Shown one piece after another: positions 24,201 through 40,400 of a stretch of 64,000 nt of DNA (positions are counted from its first letter, which is position 1; each line of letters starts with the position of its first letter). The stretch spans positions 12,766,956-12,830,955 of the forward strand of contig NC_051095.1 of the NCBI RefSeq assembly GCF_901709675.1. The letters are read 5' to 3'. Both the position numbers and the translations under genes were made by a program. The notes beneath the pieces are model-generated. The model made no database searches. It was not told where the DNA came from and saw only the letters and a list, made by a program, of their open reading frames with translations. The stretch comes from Syngnathus acus. Lineage: Eukaryota; Chordata; Actinopteri; Syngnathiformes; Syngnathidae.

Positions 24201-25439
24201 ACATATACAAAAGCTATTCACGTGTCAACAGTCCTCCTCCATGGGCGCAGAGGTAATAAAAACACCAAAAAAGCAACTCACTAAATGTAAACGTAGACAC
24301 CTGATCAAGTTTCCCACTGTTGTTTTGTCTGCCTAATATGTGGCTGGGAATCGTGAGAGATGGGCCGTGTCAGCAGGACGACATGGCAAGGTTCCATACT
24401 GTGTCCGATGTAGAAACACCACAACAAAAGGGCTCCCACTGGTCAAACATGGAAGCTTGGCCCATTACAATTTGTATGATTATTCAAGCATTCTGATGAA
24501 TCACTTTCCAGAAGACCTCTCTAATGAGCTCCTCCCAATAAAGCCCTCCCAAATAGAGAGGTTCGTTCACACAAACACTCTCTGCACTGTTACACACTGG
24601 CTTCATTCACAAGCCACCATTTTGTTTCAAAACAAAAGCACAGCCCTTCACCGTTTTGTGATAATGTATTGTTTTGCCACAATTACCAGGTCATGTCGTC
24701 TTTAGGATCAAACATGACTTAAATGTAAAAACAAACAGACAGCATTTGAATTTAACATGGTTTGCATATTAAAAAAAAATACACATTAACAAAAACACGC
24801 TGAAGGCATACCTTTATATATAGTTTTCATGATTATGGTTCTGTTGTCTTTTTTTATTTTACTTGAACTCCAGCTTTGTACAAGGAATACATGATGTATG
24901 TTGCTCAAACTCTAAGAAACAGGGTTACTGTTATTTGAATAGATTGCATAATAAGAGAGGGTAAATACCAGAAAATGTTAATGGATCTGATATTGTAACA
25001 GCCATCGCGACATGGTTTTAAAACTAAACATATTGGTTACCTCAGAAAGTGCTCAGTGTAAAATGATAGACTATCAAGGTCATTTACAAATTACAACAAT
25101 ACTGTCTATTACATCGACAATGGAAAACAAGTTAAGAATTATGGATGGCATTTGTGTATTCTCCCCTTAATCTTATCCAATAGACTTTGGTTTATGACTT
25201 TTGGTACTGAACACATCACTGGCGCGCCTATTTCAGCAATCGAAAGACAAATTAAAAGGGTGTGGTGGTTATAAAAGGCTGCTGAAGCCCTTCCGATAAA
25301 GGGAAACTCAATCTTCTACTTGCGTAATGTTGACGTCATCATTGATTTTGAAACAAGAACAACATAAGAACAACATGTAAACATCCAATTCCATTCAAAT
25401 CAAATATATATTGTGTGTTAAATGTTGTCCACTCTGCAT

Positions 25440-25649
25440 CCATTGCAATCGACTCATTCTGGAAATGGGAACCTGCCATCTACATTTTCAAGGTTTCTCA
25501 TTTTTTCCTAATTGGGGTTTTGTGAGTTTTTCCTTGGACTCCTAGGAGTTAAGATCAGGGGATGTCGAGAATAATTATTAACTATGGCCATGTGAAGCCC
25601 TGTGAGACGTTTTTGTGATTAAGGGCTGTATAAATAAATTTGACTTGAT

Positions 25650-25651
<2 letters not shown>
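25440..25651 (+). mobile_element. 3' tail of an L2-like LINE
   Basis: Contains the run CAAGGTTTCTCATTTTTTCC...GAGTTTTTCCTTGGACTCCTAGGAGTTAAGATCAGGGGATGT and ends GGGCTGTATAAATAAATTTG followed by a simple repeat. This is the usual 3' UTR and tail of truncated fish L2-like LINEs. It shares its first half with the copy at 39435-39712. Confidence 0.65.

Positions 25652-25721
<70 letters not shown>
25652..25721. repeat. (TA)n microsatellite, about 35 units
   Basis: Pure TA dinucleotide run directly at the 3' end of the LINE tail, probably grown from the element's terminal simple repeat. Confidence 0.97.
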
Positions 25722-25724
<3 letters not shown>

Positions 25725-27504
25725 GCAAAAGGCAACTTTTGTTAAATTTTTGTCATCTCTGATAAGAGCGGATATCGTTGTATTTGAGGAGGACTAATTA
25801 AATTACTACATCCATGCAATATAAAGTATTACATGCACTGCATATTGGATATACCTTGTCGCCTACAGAATGTCCAGATAAGCACGAAATACAGGTGAAT
25901 GTCAGGGGCGTGTCCTGGGGTGGGCGTTTCCTAAATCGTGCCCACCCACAGGAATCATTTACCCATCCAATGAAATCTCCAAAAAATACTGTTATTTCAA
26001 CTCGTGTTCATAGCTTCCCGTTATTGGCATGAAAATGCACCGCTACTAATTGGCCATTTTGAAGGTGTGGGCATTACTAGTGCTGCTCCTTTACATCAGC
26101 GAACCACAGCGACACTTACATAGTAATGCGGTACACAGACGTGGTCAAGTGAACAGCTAAACCTTCAAAACAACCATCATCTGCATGTATGTTTGAATGC
26201 ACAGCACTGGAAAGTACGCCATAAAATGCAAGAAGTGTGTTTTTAGTCGGTTCTTTCTATCTTGATTGATTTTTCTCGTATGTACGTCTAGTTTAAGGAA
26301 GTGCAGGTCGCTGCAGGAGGAACAAGACAGCAGTGGGCAGGACTAGGACTTTCAAAACCAGAAAATGGCGTGTGTAGAATGAACGTGCCACACAGCAAAG
26401 ACAAGACGCATTGTGTGCACACACGACGAGGTCATACGAGATGTCTGATGAGATCTGTCATTTGTAGCGCGTTTTTGTTACAGCAGAGGTGTAAATCACG
26501 CAATGTTCCACGCGGGGACATTTGACCACAGGACGTGCTGCTTGACTGACGAAATGTGAAGGGAAATATCAGCGATCGGATGTTTGCACATTAACAATCA
26601 GGTAATGACGCTTTTGTCCGAACGAGATACCGCGGGTAGATTGCTAGAAATGTTGCCTGAGGCTGTAAATTAAAACGTGTTATTATGCCGCTCATTGAGC
26701 TCAGCCTCCATACTCCACAGCCCCTCCTTGTTTTGCTGCTGACTGCGATGTTGTGTTTACGTGCAAAACAGCCTGTTATCGGCGAGCCTTACATGGTTTG
26801 ACGTTGACTTGACATCCGATGATGGAATATGTTCTAAAACCTTGGAATGGCGGCGTTTATTAACTGTAAACACACGAACTGGGCCTGACAGCGATGCTAT
26901 AGGGCCCATAGCGATGATAACAACATTGTCGTGTGTAAACAATCCGTGCTACATTCGCCGGTGTGCAAAATGTTGGAGGAAATTGAAGTTGTTGTTTTTT
27001 TCTTGATCATGCAAGTGCAAAATTACATAACCGACTGGATAGTCCTCATCGGACACCGTGGCCTCCAGTCATAGCAACAAGCATTTGAACATTAATTTCC
27101 GGTTGCACTGTTAATTGTTATCTCCTAATAATTCTCAGGGGGAAACGGTTAAAAATATGTTCTACGAATTATTTCACGTTCACGTACAATTGTGATGGCA
27201 TTTCTTCGAAGTGGCATCAAACGGTGTTAACAAATTATGTTGCGTTTGCCAGATTACAGTTTGTTGTGTCGCTATAATGTAACTGTACTCATAATTAACC
27301 TAAACAAAGTATGTACAGTCCTTGAATAACAGCGTAGGCACACTTTTCAAACACGCGTTGGTTGATCAAGTACGTTAACACTAACGTTACTACAAACTTG
27401 TAGTTGAGCCACTTGTTTATCGCGGCGATCTTTTGTTTCATGTCGGAAAACAAACGTTTGTTGGTACGTAGCATCCATCGCTGTCTGGACGTCTGCTGTC
27501 TGTG

Positions 27505-27560
27505 TTTGTCGCGCTGTGATTGGCTAATCGAACACAGGGGGCGTGGCTTCGCAATAACAA
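27505..27560 (+). promoter_or_regulatory. Putative rnf44 core promoter (NF-Y and GC box)
   Basis: A GTGATTGGCTAAT stretch near 27515 is an inverted CCAAT box, followed within 20 bp by GGGGGCGTGGC, a Sp/KLF-type GC box. There is no TATA box. This fits a housekeeping promoter firing into the exon that ends at 27962. Confidence 0.45.
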
Positions 27561-27599
27561 TGCAGTGTTGGGAGCGTGCACGCGGCAATCGAGATTTTC

Positions 27600-27962
27600 T
27601 TTCTTCGATTACAAAAGAATAACTTGTATTTCTTTTAGTATCATTAAAGCTACCCGGAATACGCTACGACTAACAGGTGGATTTATTTGATTGTTTACGG
27701 TTGCTGGGGAGACGTAGCCCCTCCGCTGCAAAAGGAAAGCGTCTGTTAGCAGTCTAGCAAGCAGGACCGTCCGCGAGCAGATCGGGGGATATATATTGGC
27801 AAAGGAAATGGTTGTGGACTGAATTCGTAGGACGATATCATATCGAGTGACATACGTCGTTTGGCGGCTGTCATACACAAGGATAAGTGGATGGGAGACG
27901 GTATTTTGCAAGCTGGAACACCTGCCATCTCTTCTCACGGAGCGCCCAAACTAGCCACGAAA
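27600..27962 (+). other. rnf44: Probable non-coding first exon of rnf44
   Basis: A CpG-containing stretch ends in a donor CACGAAA|GTAAGC at 27962/27963. The next acceptor used by rnf44 is at 29331-29332. The left edge is not defined. Confidence 0.4.
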
Positions 27963-28629
27963 GTAAGCGCTTAAGCTACACTAACTCGTATTACCACTGA
28001 GATTCGTGCATACCGGGTGAATGCTTCTCTTCTGTGCAACCCTTCTTTTGAGACACTTGTTTTTGTTTGAACACTAATATCCCGTGTGCTCGCCGACTGT
28101 CCTTGCTAGGTTGGACAAAGCGTTAGCATAGCTTTGCTAACGTTGCTAGCTCATCTCTCCTTCAACAGGGGACATCGACTTATCCCAATCAGAAAGGAGC
28201 CCTTAGCTGCCGCCATGGTCCTGTCTCGAAGACAGCCGGTTGTGCGTGCACAGCTTCGTGCGATAATCCGAAAAAGTTGTGCAACACTAAATTGGAGCGA
28301 AATGGAAGAGAGGCGATTGCTGCTGCAGCTTTTGTTGTTGCTTTGTCTCGTGAGCACATGGCTTCCATGTTTTTGTTCAGTCATGTAACAGCGACCCCTA
28401 TTTGTACCCCGAGGACGGACGTTATTGTTTAAAATTAGTATTATTATTTTTGCACACCAATTGATGAATATAATACCACAGGATTTTAATAATTTACGAA
28501 TTCAAAACTGGGGAATGTTTTGCATGTGAATATATGCAGACGAGGAGTTTTAAGACTGAGTTTGAATCCTAGCTTTGACCATCTTGGAGTGGAGTTTGTT
28601 GTTTCAGGCTTCTAATTTTCTACAGTTAA

Positions 28630-28925
28630 CTGACATTGGCTGAGTTATGGCCTGGAGTTGGAGACTATTGGCTTCTTACCTCTCCACGGAGTACTTGTTG
28701 GTCCCTGGTACTTTTAAGGATGTCAGAAACTCCTGTGGTTGCAGAGTTCATGTTTTTTGCCACCTTGAGAGTCCTCCTCTCGCTGGAGTGTGTAGCGAGT
28801 TGATGGGCAGACTAACAGCAGACAGATAAATGAATGGATTTCAAAGTACTCGTCACAAATCAGTGAAGTGGTGACAACCAGCAGACAATGAGACCTGCCA
28901 TGATGCTAATCGGGGTGTATTTTGG
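28630..28925 (-). pseudogene. Decayed duplicate of cdhr2 transmembrane and juxtamembrane exons
   Basis: The plus strand repeats the cdhr2 stretch 13390-13700 in the same order. GTACTTGTTGGTCCCTGG, TGGTTGCAGAGTTCATG, then CAGTGAAGT and GAGACCTGCCATGATGC are shared or nearly so. The intron segment between the two exons is also traceable, including GGCTGAGTTATGG before them, so the copy is genomic DNA and not a retrocopy. Splice sites and frame are broken by indels and substitutions: the stretch matching ACCACAGGGCC of the exon is deleted. It is a remnant of a second cdhr2 or a segmental duplication, now inside the rnf44 5' intron. Confidence 0.85.
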
Positions 28926-29084
28926 TCAGGGTGTATTCCGGATGGTCAGGTTTTATTTTATTACGGACAACCCTGAAACAAGCACACCATTGTTAATTTC
29001 GGGGATTGTTTTTTTTCCCCTGACCTCCTTCCGCATTCCAGTAATATGCATGCTAGGCTAATAGAAAATGCCAAATTTTCCATT

Positions 29085-29175
29085 GGTGTGAATGAAAATA
29101 GTTGTTTAGTGACTGGTCCAAGGTATACTCTGCCTGTCACCTAATGTCATCTGGAATGGGCTCCTGCCCAAGACC
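29085..29175. repeat. Decayed L2-like repeat tail
   Basis: Reads CTGCCTGTCACCTAATGTCA then GGAATGGGCTCCTGCCC, a worn copy of the same widespread fish repeat tail seen near 23550. Confidence 0.45.
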
Positions 29176-29421
29176 CTAACTCGGACAATGTCACTAATGG
29201 AAATTAATGAATGGACAAACAGTCTGAACATGCTGTTCCACATGGGGCAGAATCAACCACTGAAGATAAAAAATCCCGATCACTATTTATTGTGTGGATT
29301 TTTGTGAAATAAAATAATCTCTTCTTTTTCAGGGTTAAGACAATCGGAGGCAACATCCAAGTGCCTCCTCCACTGTGTAGTTTCCTTTCCCGGAGAGTGG
29401 CTCGTCTGCACGACGTCACCA

Positions 29422-33242
<3,821 letters not shown>

Positions 33243-36200
33243 GAGGCGGAGTGGGAAAAGCTTCGCCCGTGCCAGAGTTAGTCCTAAAGCTGTGGACACC
33301 CGCCACTAACTAACCACCGCTAACAACCCACTTCCTAAATAATAAGCAATCCGCGATGGTTCCCGGAGGCCCCGGTACCTCTGCTGTGCTTCATTTGTCC
33401 CGAGTCTTGTGAAGAAAAAGAAAAAAAAAAAGTCCCGCTGCAGCCTGAAGGCAGAGCGCTGGGATCACCAGCTGGTTCTTTATCTGGCCTCCCCACTTCC
33501 TTGTTGCAGATTCCAAAGAGTTTCCCCATCCGTGCGCATTATTTGCTGCTTTTGTTTACAGGGTTGCATTAGTTGAATTTAGTGGTGAAGAATGGTAGGC
33601 GGGACGCGATTCAAGACAAACAGGATGCGTGGAGAAGCACCGTAGATGCATGTTAGTGCCGGCGAAACCGACTGCTTCATATGTATGTCCTGCAATACTC
33701 GATCGATCCTTTTAGCCCTCTTTTGTTAAGCCTAAGCTTTTAGACTGCAAGTGATGCGTGTCTGCCACACGCTCCTTTCTGGAACTTATGTATCCAAAAA
33801 GATGTCCCGGGTTCACGGACCGGATCACTTCGAAGTCCTCGAGCGTAACTGCACAAGTGCTACGGCTATCTGCGTGCGTGCGTGTATGTGCGTTTGTCCT
33901 GTTCACAGAGCCAATGTATTGTGTAACCACTGGATACAGGGCGGCATGCTGGGATTTGCATGAACTGTTGATTCTGACTAGCAATATTTAAACCAAGCAT
34001 TACCACCAAAATGAACCAACTTGAGGGGGAAAAAAAACAGAAGAGGCATACGAAAAGAGCAGCTTGCTTATGTGGGAAAACGAGCATTGAAACGGATGCA
34101 AGTTGTCCCATCCGGGCAGCAATCTGTTGCAAAGGGGCGGCTTTTGAATGGACTTTTTACTCTTCCTGTTTGAGGAAGATGTGGCCATCGATGTTTGTTT
34201 GTTTGTTTGTTTGTGAGCCAAATCTAATATATAGATATCGCCTACTTTTCCAGATGTTAGACCTGCCTTCTTATTATGACCTTGACAAGCACAAACCTAT
34301 TACTAATCCTGGCAAATACTGTGTCATTTTCACCATTTATTAAAAGGTTTTATTTATTACTTTGTAATCTCTTTGAGAAAATGAGTTGAAGGAGACCGTG
34401 TTGGGAGCACTAACAATGTTTTGTGTTTATCTTCTGGTAACGTGGTCATCAGCTTAATGGTGGTTTTGGAGGGGAAAACAATGTGTACGTAGAACTTGCG
34501 CGTGAATGCTTTTAGATTTGAAGACAGAAGAATGTCGTAGAAGTCACTGGTGTTCAGTCGTGCGGAAACGCTGTTGGACTTCTACTTTCCCGCTTGTTTT
34601 GCGACGTTTTGAGGGAAAAAAAATAGCAAGCACTAACAGGCAGTTGTAAGCGTTGCTTTTGCGTGTAAAGGGATCTTGCCTTTTTCTTTACTTCAGTGTC
34701 TTAAGTGAATGTGAGTCTTTAACGTGTGTGCCATCTTCAAAAGAAAAGAAAAAAAAAGAAGCCATTTAATGAGTTCTACCCACAGCTTTGAGAATTAATC
34801 TACGTGTACATACATATCTATTCGCAGGCTATATTGTACATTTAAAAAAAAAAGAAAAAACTCAGGGCCACTCGGTATATGAGGATACAGGACAAGAGTC
34901 TGTCAAATGGGAAGGATGCCATGAAAAGGAGCTGAATTTGTGTTGGTCATTTTCCTCTGACCACAAATAATTTCTTGTAAGCAATTATTATATGCTCTTA
35001 TGTCTGAAATAGTACACAGTTTAAAGACAAGGCATGTTTTCAAAAGGAAATAACAACTTTAAAAAAAAAAAAAAAAAAAGAGGCAACGTACCGAAGTCAT
35101 TTTACAAACCAGTTTGACTTTTTGCTGTGGTCCAACTTCTCAATGTGCGCACACTCCTACCTAATCACTCCAGAAGGTGTTTGCATGCTTACAAAAAAAG
35201 ACAGAGCGAGAGAGAAAGAGAGGCGAGCAAGCGCGTGAAGGACAGCTTCAAATTTGCTGGGGTCCTATTTACCGGCGCACAATATGCATGCTTGTCATCC
35301 AATTCCAAGTCGGCTTCTGGAGGTTTGGATCTTGTCGCTCAGCTGATAACTGCCATGCATTGTACTGCACATATTTCTAATAATAGAACTGAATGACTAC
35401 AAGATTTTATTGCGCTAACTTCATTTTGTTGTGAGAAAAAAAAAATGGATTGGATCCATCAATTCTTAACATGCGTTGTGTTACTGTTCTTGCCCTAATG
35501 ACTGAAAACAACCTGCTCTGAGACTACTGTAGTTTGATCAAAAAGCCATAGTGACAAGGTGCTAGATGTTTTGCTTTTAGCTACAAAAACTCACTTGCGT
35601 GAATGCAATAGTTTGTCATGGATCTCATGTATTCTTAAAGCATGTTATACTAATAGCCCAGTGGAAATCATTATAATTATAGTTTAAGGGTTTAAAAAAA
35701 ATTAAGTGTTGTCATACATATGCCAGTGTAGTACTGTACCTGCCTCTTGGGCACTTGCGCTCAGTGTATCAATATCTTAAAATGTATTGTTCACACGTAT
35801 TTCATGTTTGATATTAGCGCTTATTTTTGGGAGTATCTAATAAATTGACATTATCTAGCCACCCCACTAAGGAAAAAAAACAACCTCCCACTGAAGCAGT
35901 TTATGATTAAGACAACACAGAATAGAGTCTTGTAGTCTTTCTGTTAACTTTCTTCAATAATCTCACATCTTGTCTGGTGCAAAAAAAAAGCAAGTGTTCC
36001 AATAAGCAGCTAAAAATTGTTGGATTTGTGATTGATTGCTTTATAGATGCCATTTAAGGTTTACCTATGATTGTTTTCTTTTTTTGGGGGGGGGCTGTGG
36101 TGGGATCTTGGTTTACTGTTCTTACCCTCCCTGGTCGTTAAAGGGGGTCCTCAGCCCACCCACCAACAGAGCCAGGGGCACGTGTTGTGTGTTAGGCAAA

Positions 36201-36560
36201 TATATTTTTGCTTTGGTACTTGCACATTTACAGTTACCTCATTTCTCCATGTTTGTATTGCGGGGGGGACGGAAACTAATATATATATTTACACACACAT
36301 ATATATATATTACTTAGAGGAAATGGTTGTTTTGATTTTTCATTCCATTGGAATCATTGTTTGTAGCATTTAACATGAACTAGTTAGTGTATTATATGCA
36401 TCTGTATACTGTTTGAACTTTTTAAGATTTGTACTTTTTTTAAATGAAAGTTGCTAGTTATGCTTTACCAAGTAGTGCAATCATATTTTTTTTAATTGTT
36501 GTTGCTGATCAGAGAGGGTTGTTCACTAATAAATGTATTACATATACAAATATGATGCTT
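33243..36560 (+). other. rnf44: Long 3' UTR of rnf44
   Basis: About 3.3 kb without coding exons. It contains many A- and T-runs, a (TTTG)n tract at 34192-34212 and candidate poly(A) signals, of which AATAAA at 36528-36533 is the last before the convergent faf2 trailer. Long 3' UTRs are usual in RNF38/RNF44 genes. Confidence 0.5.
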
Positions 36561-36599
36561 CTTTCATTTCAAACTGTGACAACAACCACAAGTGTTCAA

Positions 36600-37417
36600 T
36601 AAACCCACATTTAATTTTATTTTAAATTTATAGTTGGGGGGGAAATTACATCTTTACAAGAGCTTATTCGGAGATTACAAACAAAGCGTTGATGATGGCA
36701 CACTAGCAGAGCATGCCACATGAAAAAAGCTGTGGCCCCTTCTGTGAAACTTCAGCCTGCTTTGTACAGCCAACATGCATCTGGTCATTTAATGACACAG
36801 ATGAATTGGGGGGGGGTTCCATGTTTATGAACACTTACGTACAGGTCACTCGTTTAAAACAGGGTTCCCATGTTACGTTTAAGTCTAAATCTTGCTCCAT
36901 CTAATGATTCATGTAGAGGTTAAAAAAAGGAAACTCAAGTGTCCATCTGCCAAACGTTTTTTTACAATAGTAAAACAAAGCTAAGGCTTTCGAAAGTCTT
37001 CGTTTCCCAGTAGATCAATAGGTACTCTAAGGTCATTTTGGTCATGCATCTGGTTAAGCGAGAGGTTCAGCTACTTGTTATGAGTACTTTCTAAGTGGAG
37101 GACTCACCAGCCTCTTCAATTACTACTGGAGTTGTGGGTAAAGACAAGATAAACAGGCATCTGATACACATGATGAGACTTCCGAGGATGGAAAATGCTC
37201 GAGGAAGAACTTCAAGAAATATTTATTTGATAAAATCCAAGACTTTCCAGGCTACTGGGAACCCTGCCCAAGGGGAGTTTTACATTAGTCCAGATTTTTA
37301 CTCAATGATCCCATAGTGGCCATTCAACCAAAAAGGACAAAAAAAAAACAGGGGGAGTACAGATGTTCCCACACAGAAGTGGTTTGAGGTCTTTTTGTTT
37401 GTTTGTGGTGTTATGTT
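36600..37417 (-). other. faf2: 3' UTR of faf2
   Basis: Trailer on the minus strand after the faf2 stop. A minus-strand AATAAA (TTTATT on +, 36616-36621) gives a 3' UTR of about 0.8 kb. It nearly abuts the rnf44 poly(A) signal, so the two genes end tail to tail within about 100 bp. Confidence 0.5.
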
Positions 37418-40400
37418 TTAATCGTCCGTAAGATCCTGAACAAAAAGGACCTCGGAACGACTAAGTCCTGCCTCTTTCAGCGTGGGAGGGTTGGGCTGCT
37501 CCTCGGTCGGAAGGCAGGGTAGCACCCGGCGAGGAAAATTGGTGACAATCTGAAACTTCTCCGGGCTTTCTTTCAAGGAGAACAGGAAGTCATAGATTAC
37601 CTGAGAAAGTAAAAACGAAATGAATACATGATATATATTGCATTAAAGACATTAACAGACTTGAAATAAAACGTGGACCATCTTGTAACTATGTTTCAGG
37701 AAATTGAAAAATTAATTGAAAATACATTTGACATACCACAGAGAAGATTTTTTGTTCACAACCTTGACAATTTGGAATGATTAAGAAAACTTTCCAGTAC
37801 ATAATACGAGGCTTGATAATGCTGATAACGTGGTTGCTCTTCATTGGCCACGCACGCCAAAGTCAAAAACCCATGAGATTATGGAAAAAATACAGAACAG
37901 AAATCATTAACTGAAAATATTAAAAAAATCATATAATTACAATTTTACTCTACAATGGCAGTTCCACACTTTTATAAATTCAAAGGTATAAACTTTTTAT
38001 TTATTTTTTTGCATGAATGTTAAGTGGTTAATTCAAACTAGGTTGCGAACATGAAGTATTAAATAAAAAAATAAAAAGAATCTTAAGTACTGGGTCCAGC
38101 TTTGGCATACACAAAAGACGTGGACTCACTGTAAGTGACTGCCCAAAGAGGAATCGTCTTTCCACCCGCGTGTCATTGGGCAGCTTGAACACTATTTTGA
38201 CACTTTCTGGATCGTCCGCAAGCGGCTCTGGTGGGAGACATTCAGACTTCCTCTCCTTCTCCTCTTCCAGTGTCTGGTGAAACACGATAGTAGTGTGACC
38301 CGGACTGTTCGTTTAATTGACCTTATGAGTCATGATGTACACAGTGAGACTCACTCGTCGTCTCCTCTCTTCTGCGAGAGCGCACTGCCGGACCTTCTCC
38401 TCCTCTTGCCTCCGTTGCTCCTCCTCTTCCCGCTTCTTTCGGTCCTTCTCCTGGTCGGCAAGAAGGGAGATACGGTACGCCATGTCTTGCTGTTCTCTTA
38501 GTGCTTGGGTCTGACTCCTCTCCTCTCTGAAAACATAAAACATTCACCCACAGTGAATCCTTGCTTTGACGCGGTTCCTCTTATGCACCTAACCTATATT
38601 GCAGAGGCAGTATTTTATTTTATTTTTTTTATACAGTACCTATACATACATACATACACATATTACATATACATACATGAAGCGTTGTCACTCTAGCAGC
38701 TTTTTGAAACAACCCTCATCATAAACATGAGGTTCAAACTAGAATTCAGTTTGAAATACAGTAAAAAAAAAAAAAAACTCCATTGTGGTTTGCCCATTCG
38801 CAGTCCTATCTCATGTCTATTTTACATGACCCGATTCAAGTAAAAGCATGCGTCTGAATGTTGAGCTTTCAACTCTTGCACAGAGTCGTACGAGTTGTTG
38901 CGCTATTGTCAGTACCGTTCAAGGCGCTCAGATGTCAGATATGTTTCGTTGGCATCCATAATGAAGGTGAGCTGACTGACAAAGTCCCCGGGCTGGATGA
39001 GACCCTCAAGGCGGCCGACGACTGTCATCTTGCGGTCCTTCAGCATGATCATGGCCAGGAATGGATAAGTGTTCTCGCGCAACGCTTGGGAAACTAAATG
39101 GAATGGACAAAAGCACTTAGGAGGTGACACTGCGACTTGCAGTTGATATTGTCGCTGTGAAAATAAGACATGAACACACATCGGGGAAGTTTTAAAACAT
39201 GTCAACCTTGTCTGTAAATTTCACCTCATTTTATACAATTGGCACAAATGTGTAACAGGCCAAGTCCTACAACAAGTAGTTTGTCTTTTTTGTTGTTGTT
39301 GTTGTTGCATTTTCATATGTTGCCTAATTTTGGTCACAAGGGCCTGTTATTATGTTTGGAGTCATTACTGTGCAATAACATCCTGCTCTCCACACCTTTT
39401 TTGAATTGTCTACACTGTTTGTACTATGTGTCCTCTCCATCCATTGCAGCCTGGTCATCCTGGAAGAGGGACCCTCCCATCTGTGGTCTCTTCTCAAGGT
39501 TTCTCATTTCCCCTAGCTGGAGTTTTGAGTTTTTCCTTGCCCTCTTGGGAGTTTAAGATCAGGGGATGTTTGAGAATATTTGCCATTTTTCACATGTCCT
39601 GAGTGTTGTTAGTCACCTAAATGTTGAACAGAGGCTGTGATTTACCGAAGTCAAATTCCTTGTTTGGCACGCTCAAACATGGCGAATAAAAACTCTTGAA
39701 TCTTGAATCTTATAGTGGAGGAGAAGTGTACAGATTCAGACTCAGATACTTTGAGGAACAGTAGCAAAACCAAGAACACACTTTCCCAGATTCATACTTC
39801 CCTTTGTCCCCAACTGAAAACAACACACCGTCATTATTGCTGCTGAGTGTTGAGTAAAATAGGACCATTTGTTTACCTCTGTAGCCCTCAGGCTTGCTTG
39901 TTGAGCATGCCCAGAACAGCATTCGAGTGTTGACGAAGGTTACCACCTCTTCTGTACATAATGTGGAGCTACAGAGTAACAGAGGAGCACAAAATTAACC
40001 TCTTCTTAAAAAACAAAAAGGTTCATATGCTTTTAGAACCTTTGGAGACAGCAAAATGCTAACAAGCACATGAGACACAAGCGTCAACATCATGTCTTTT
40101 GAACGAAGGTTTGATGGAAACTGGAATAAGAATCAAGACACGTACCGGCAAAACTCATCAGTGTCTTGATGATCCTCTCCATGAAGGTACACTAAAAGAT
40201 AGCGGAGCTCTCGTTTGGCATCATTCAATGCCTGTCAACATATAGAAGAGAAGTCATTATAAAATGGTGTGAGACTAAACAATAGGATTTTCTAGGCTAA
40301 CACAGTTTATATACTTAATGTTAACGTACTTGCAGTCTTTTAAGCGTTCACTACCACAGTTTCACAGAATTCTCCCAAACAAGTGTGGTGTAAACAACAG

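Larger units (their letters stand above)
24201..27500. other. Spacer between cdhr2 and rnf44 promoters
   Basis: No exon with splice and frame support was found. Contents are an L2-like LINE tail, a TA microsatellite, and from about 26100 rightwards a more CpG-containing stretch leading to the rnf44 promoter. An open frame at 24340-24705 begins with GTG and has no recognisable family. Confidence 0.5.

Noticed and set aside
24340-24705. 121-codon plus-strand open frame
   Set aside because: It starts with GTG, has no recognised family, no splice or promoter context, and ordinary composition.
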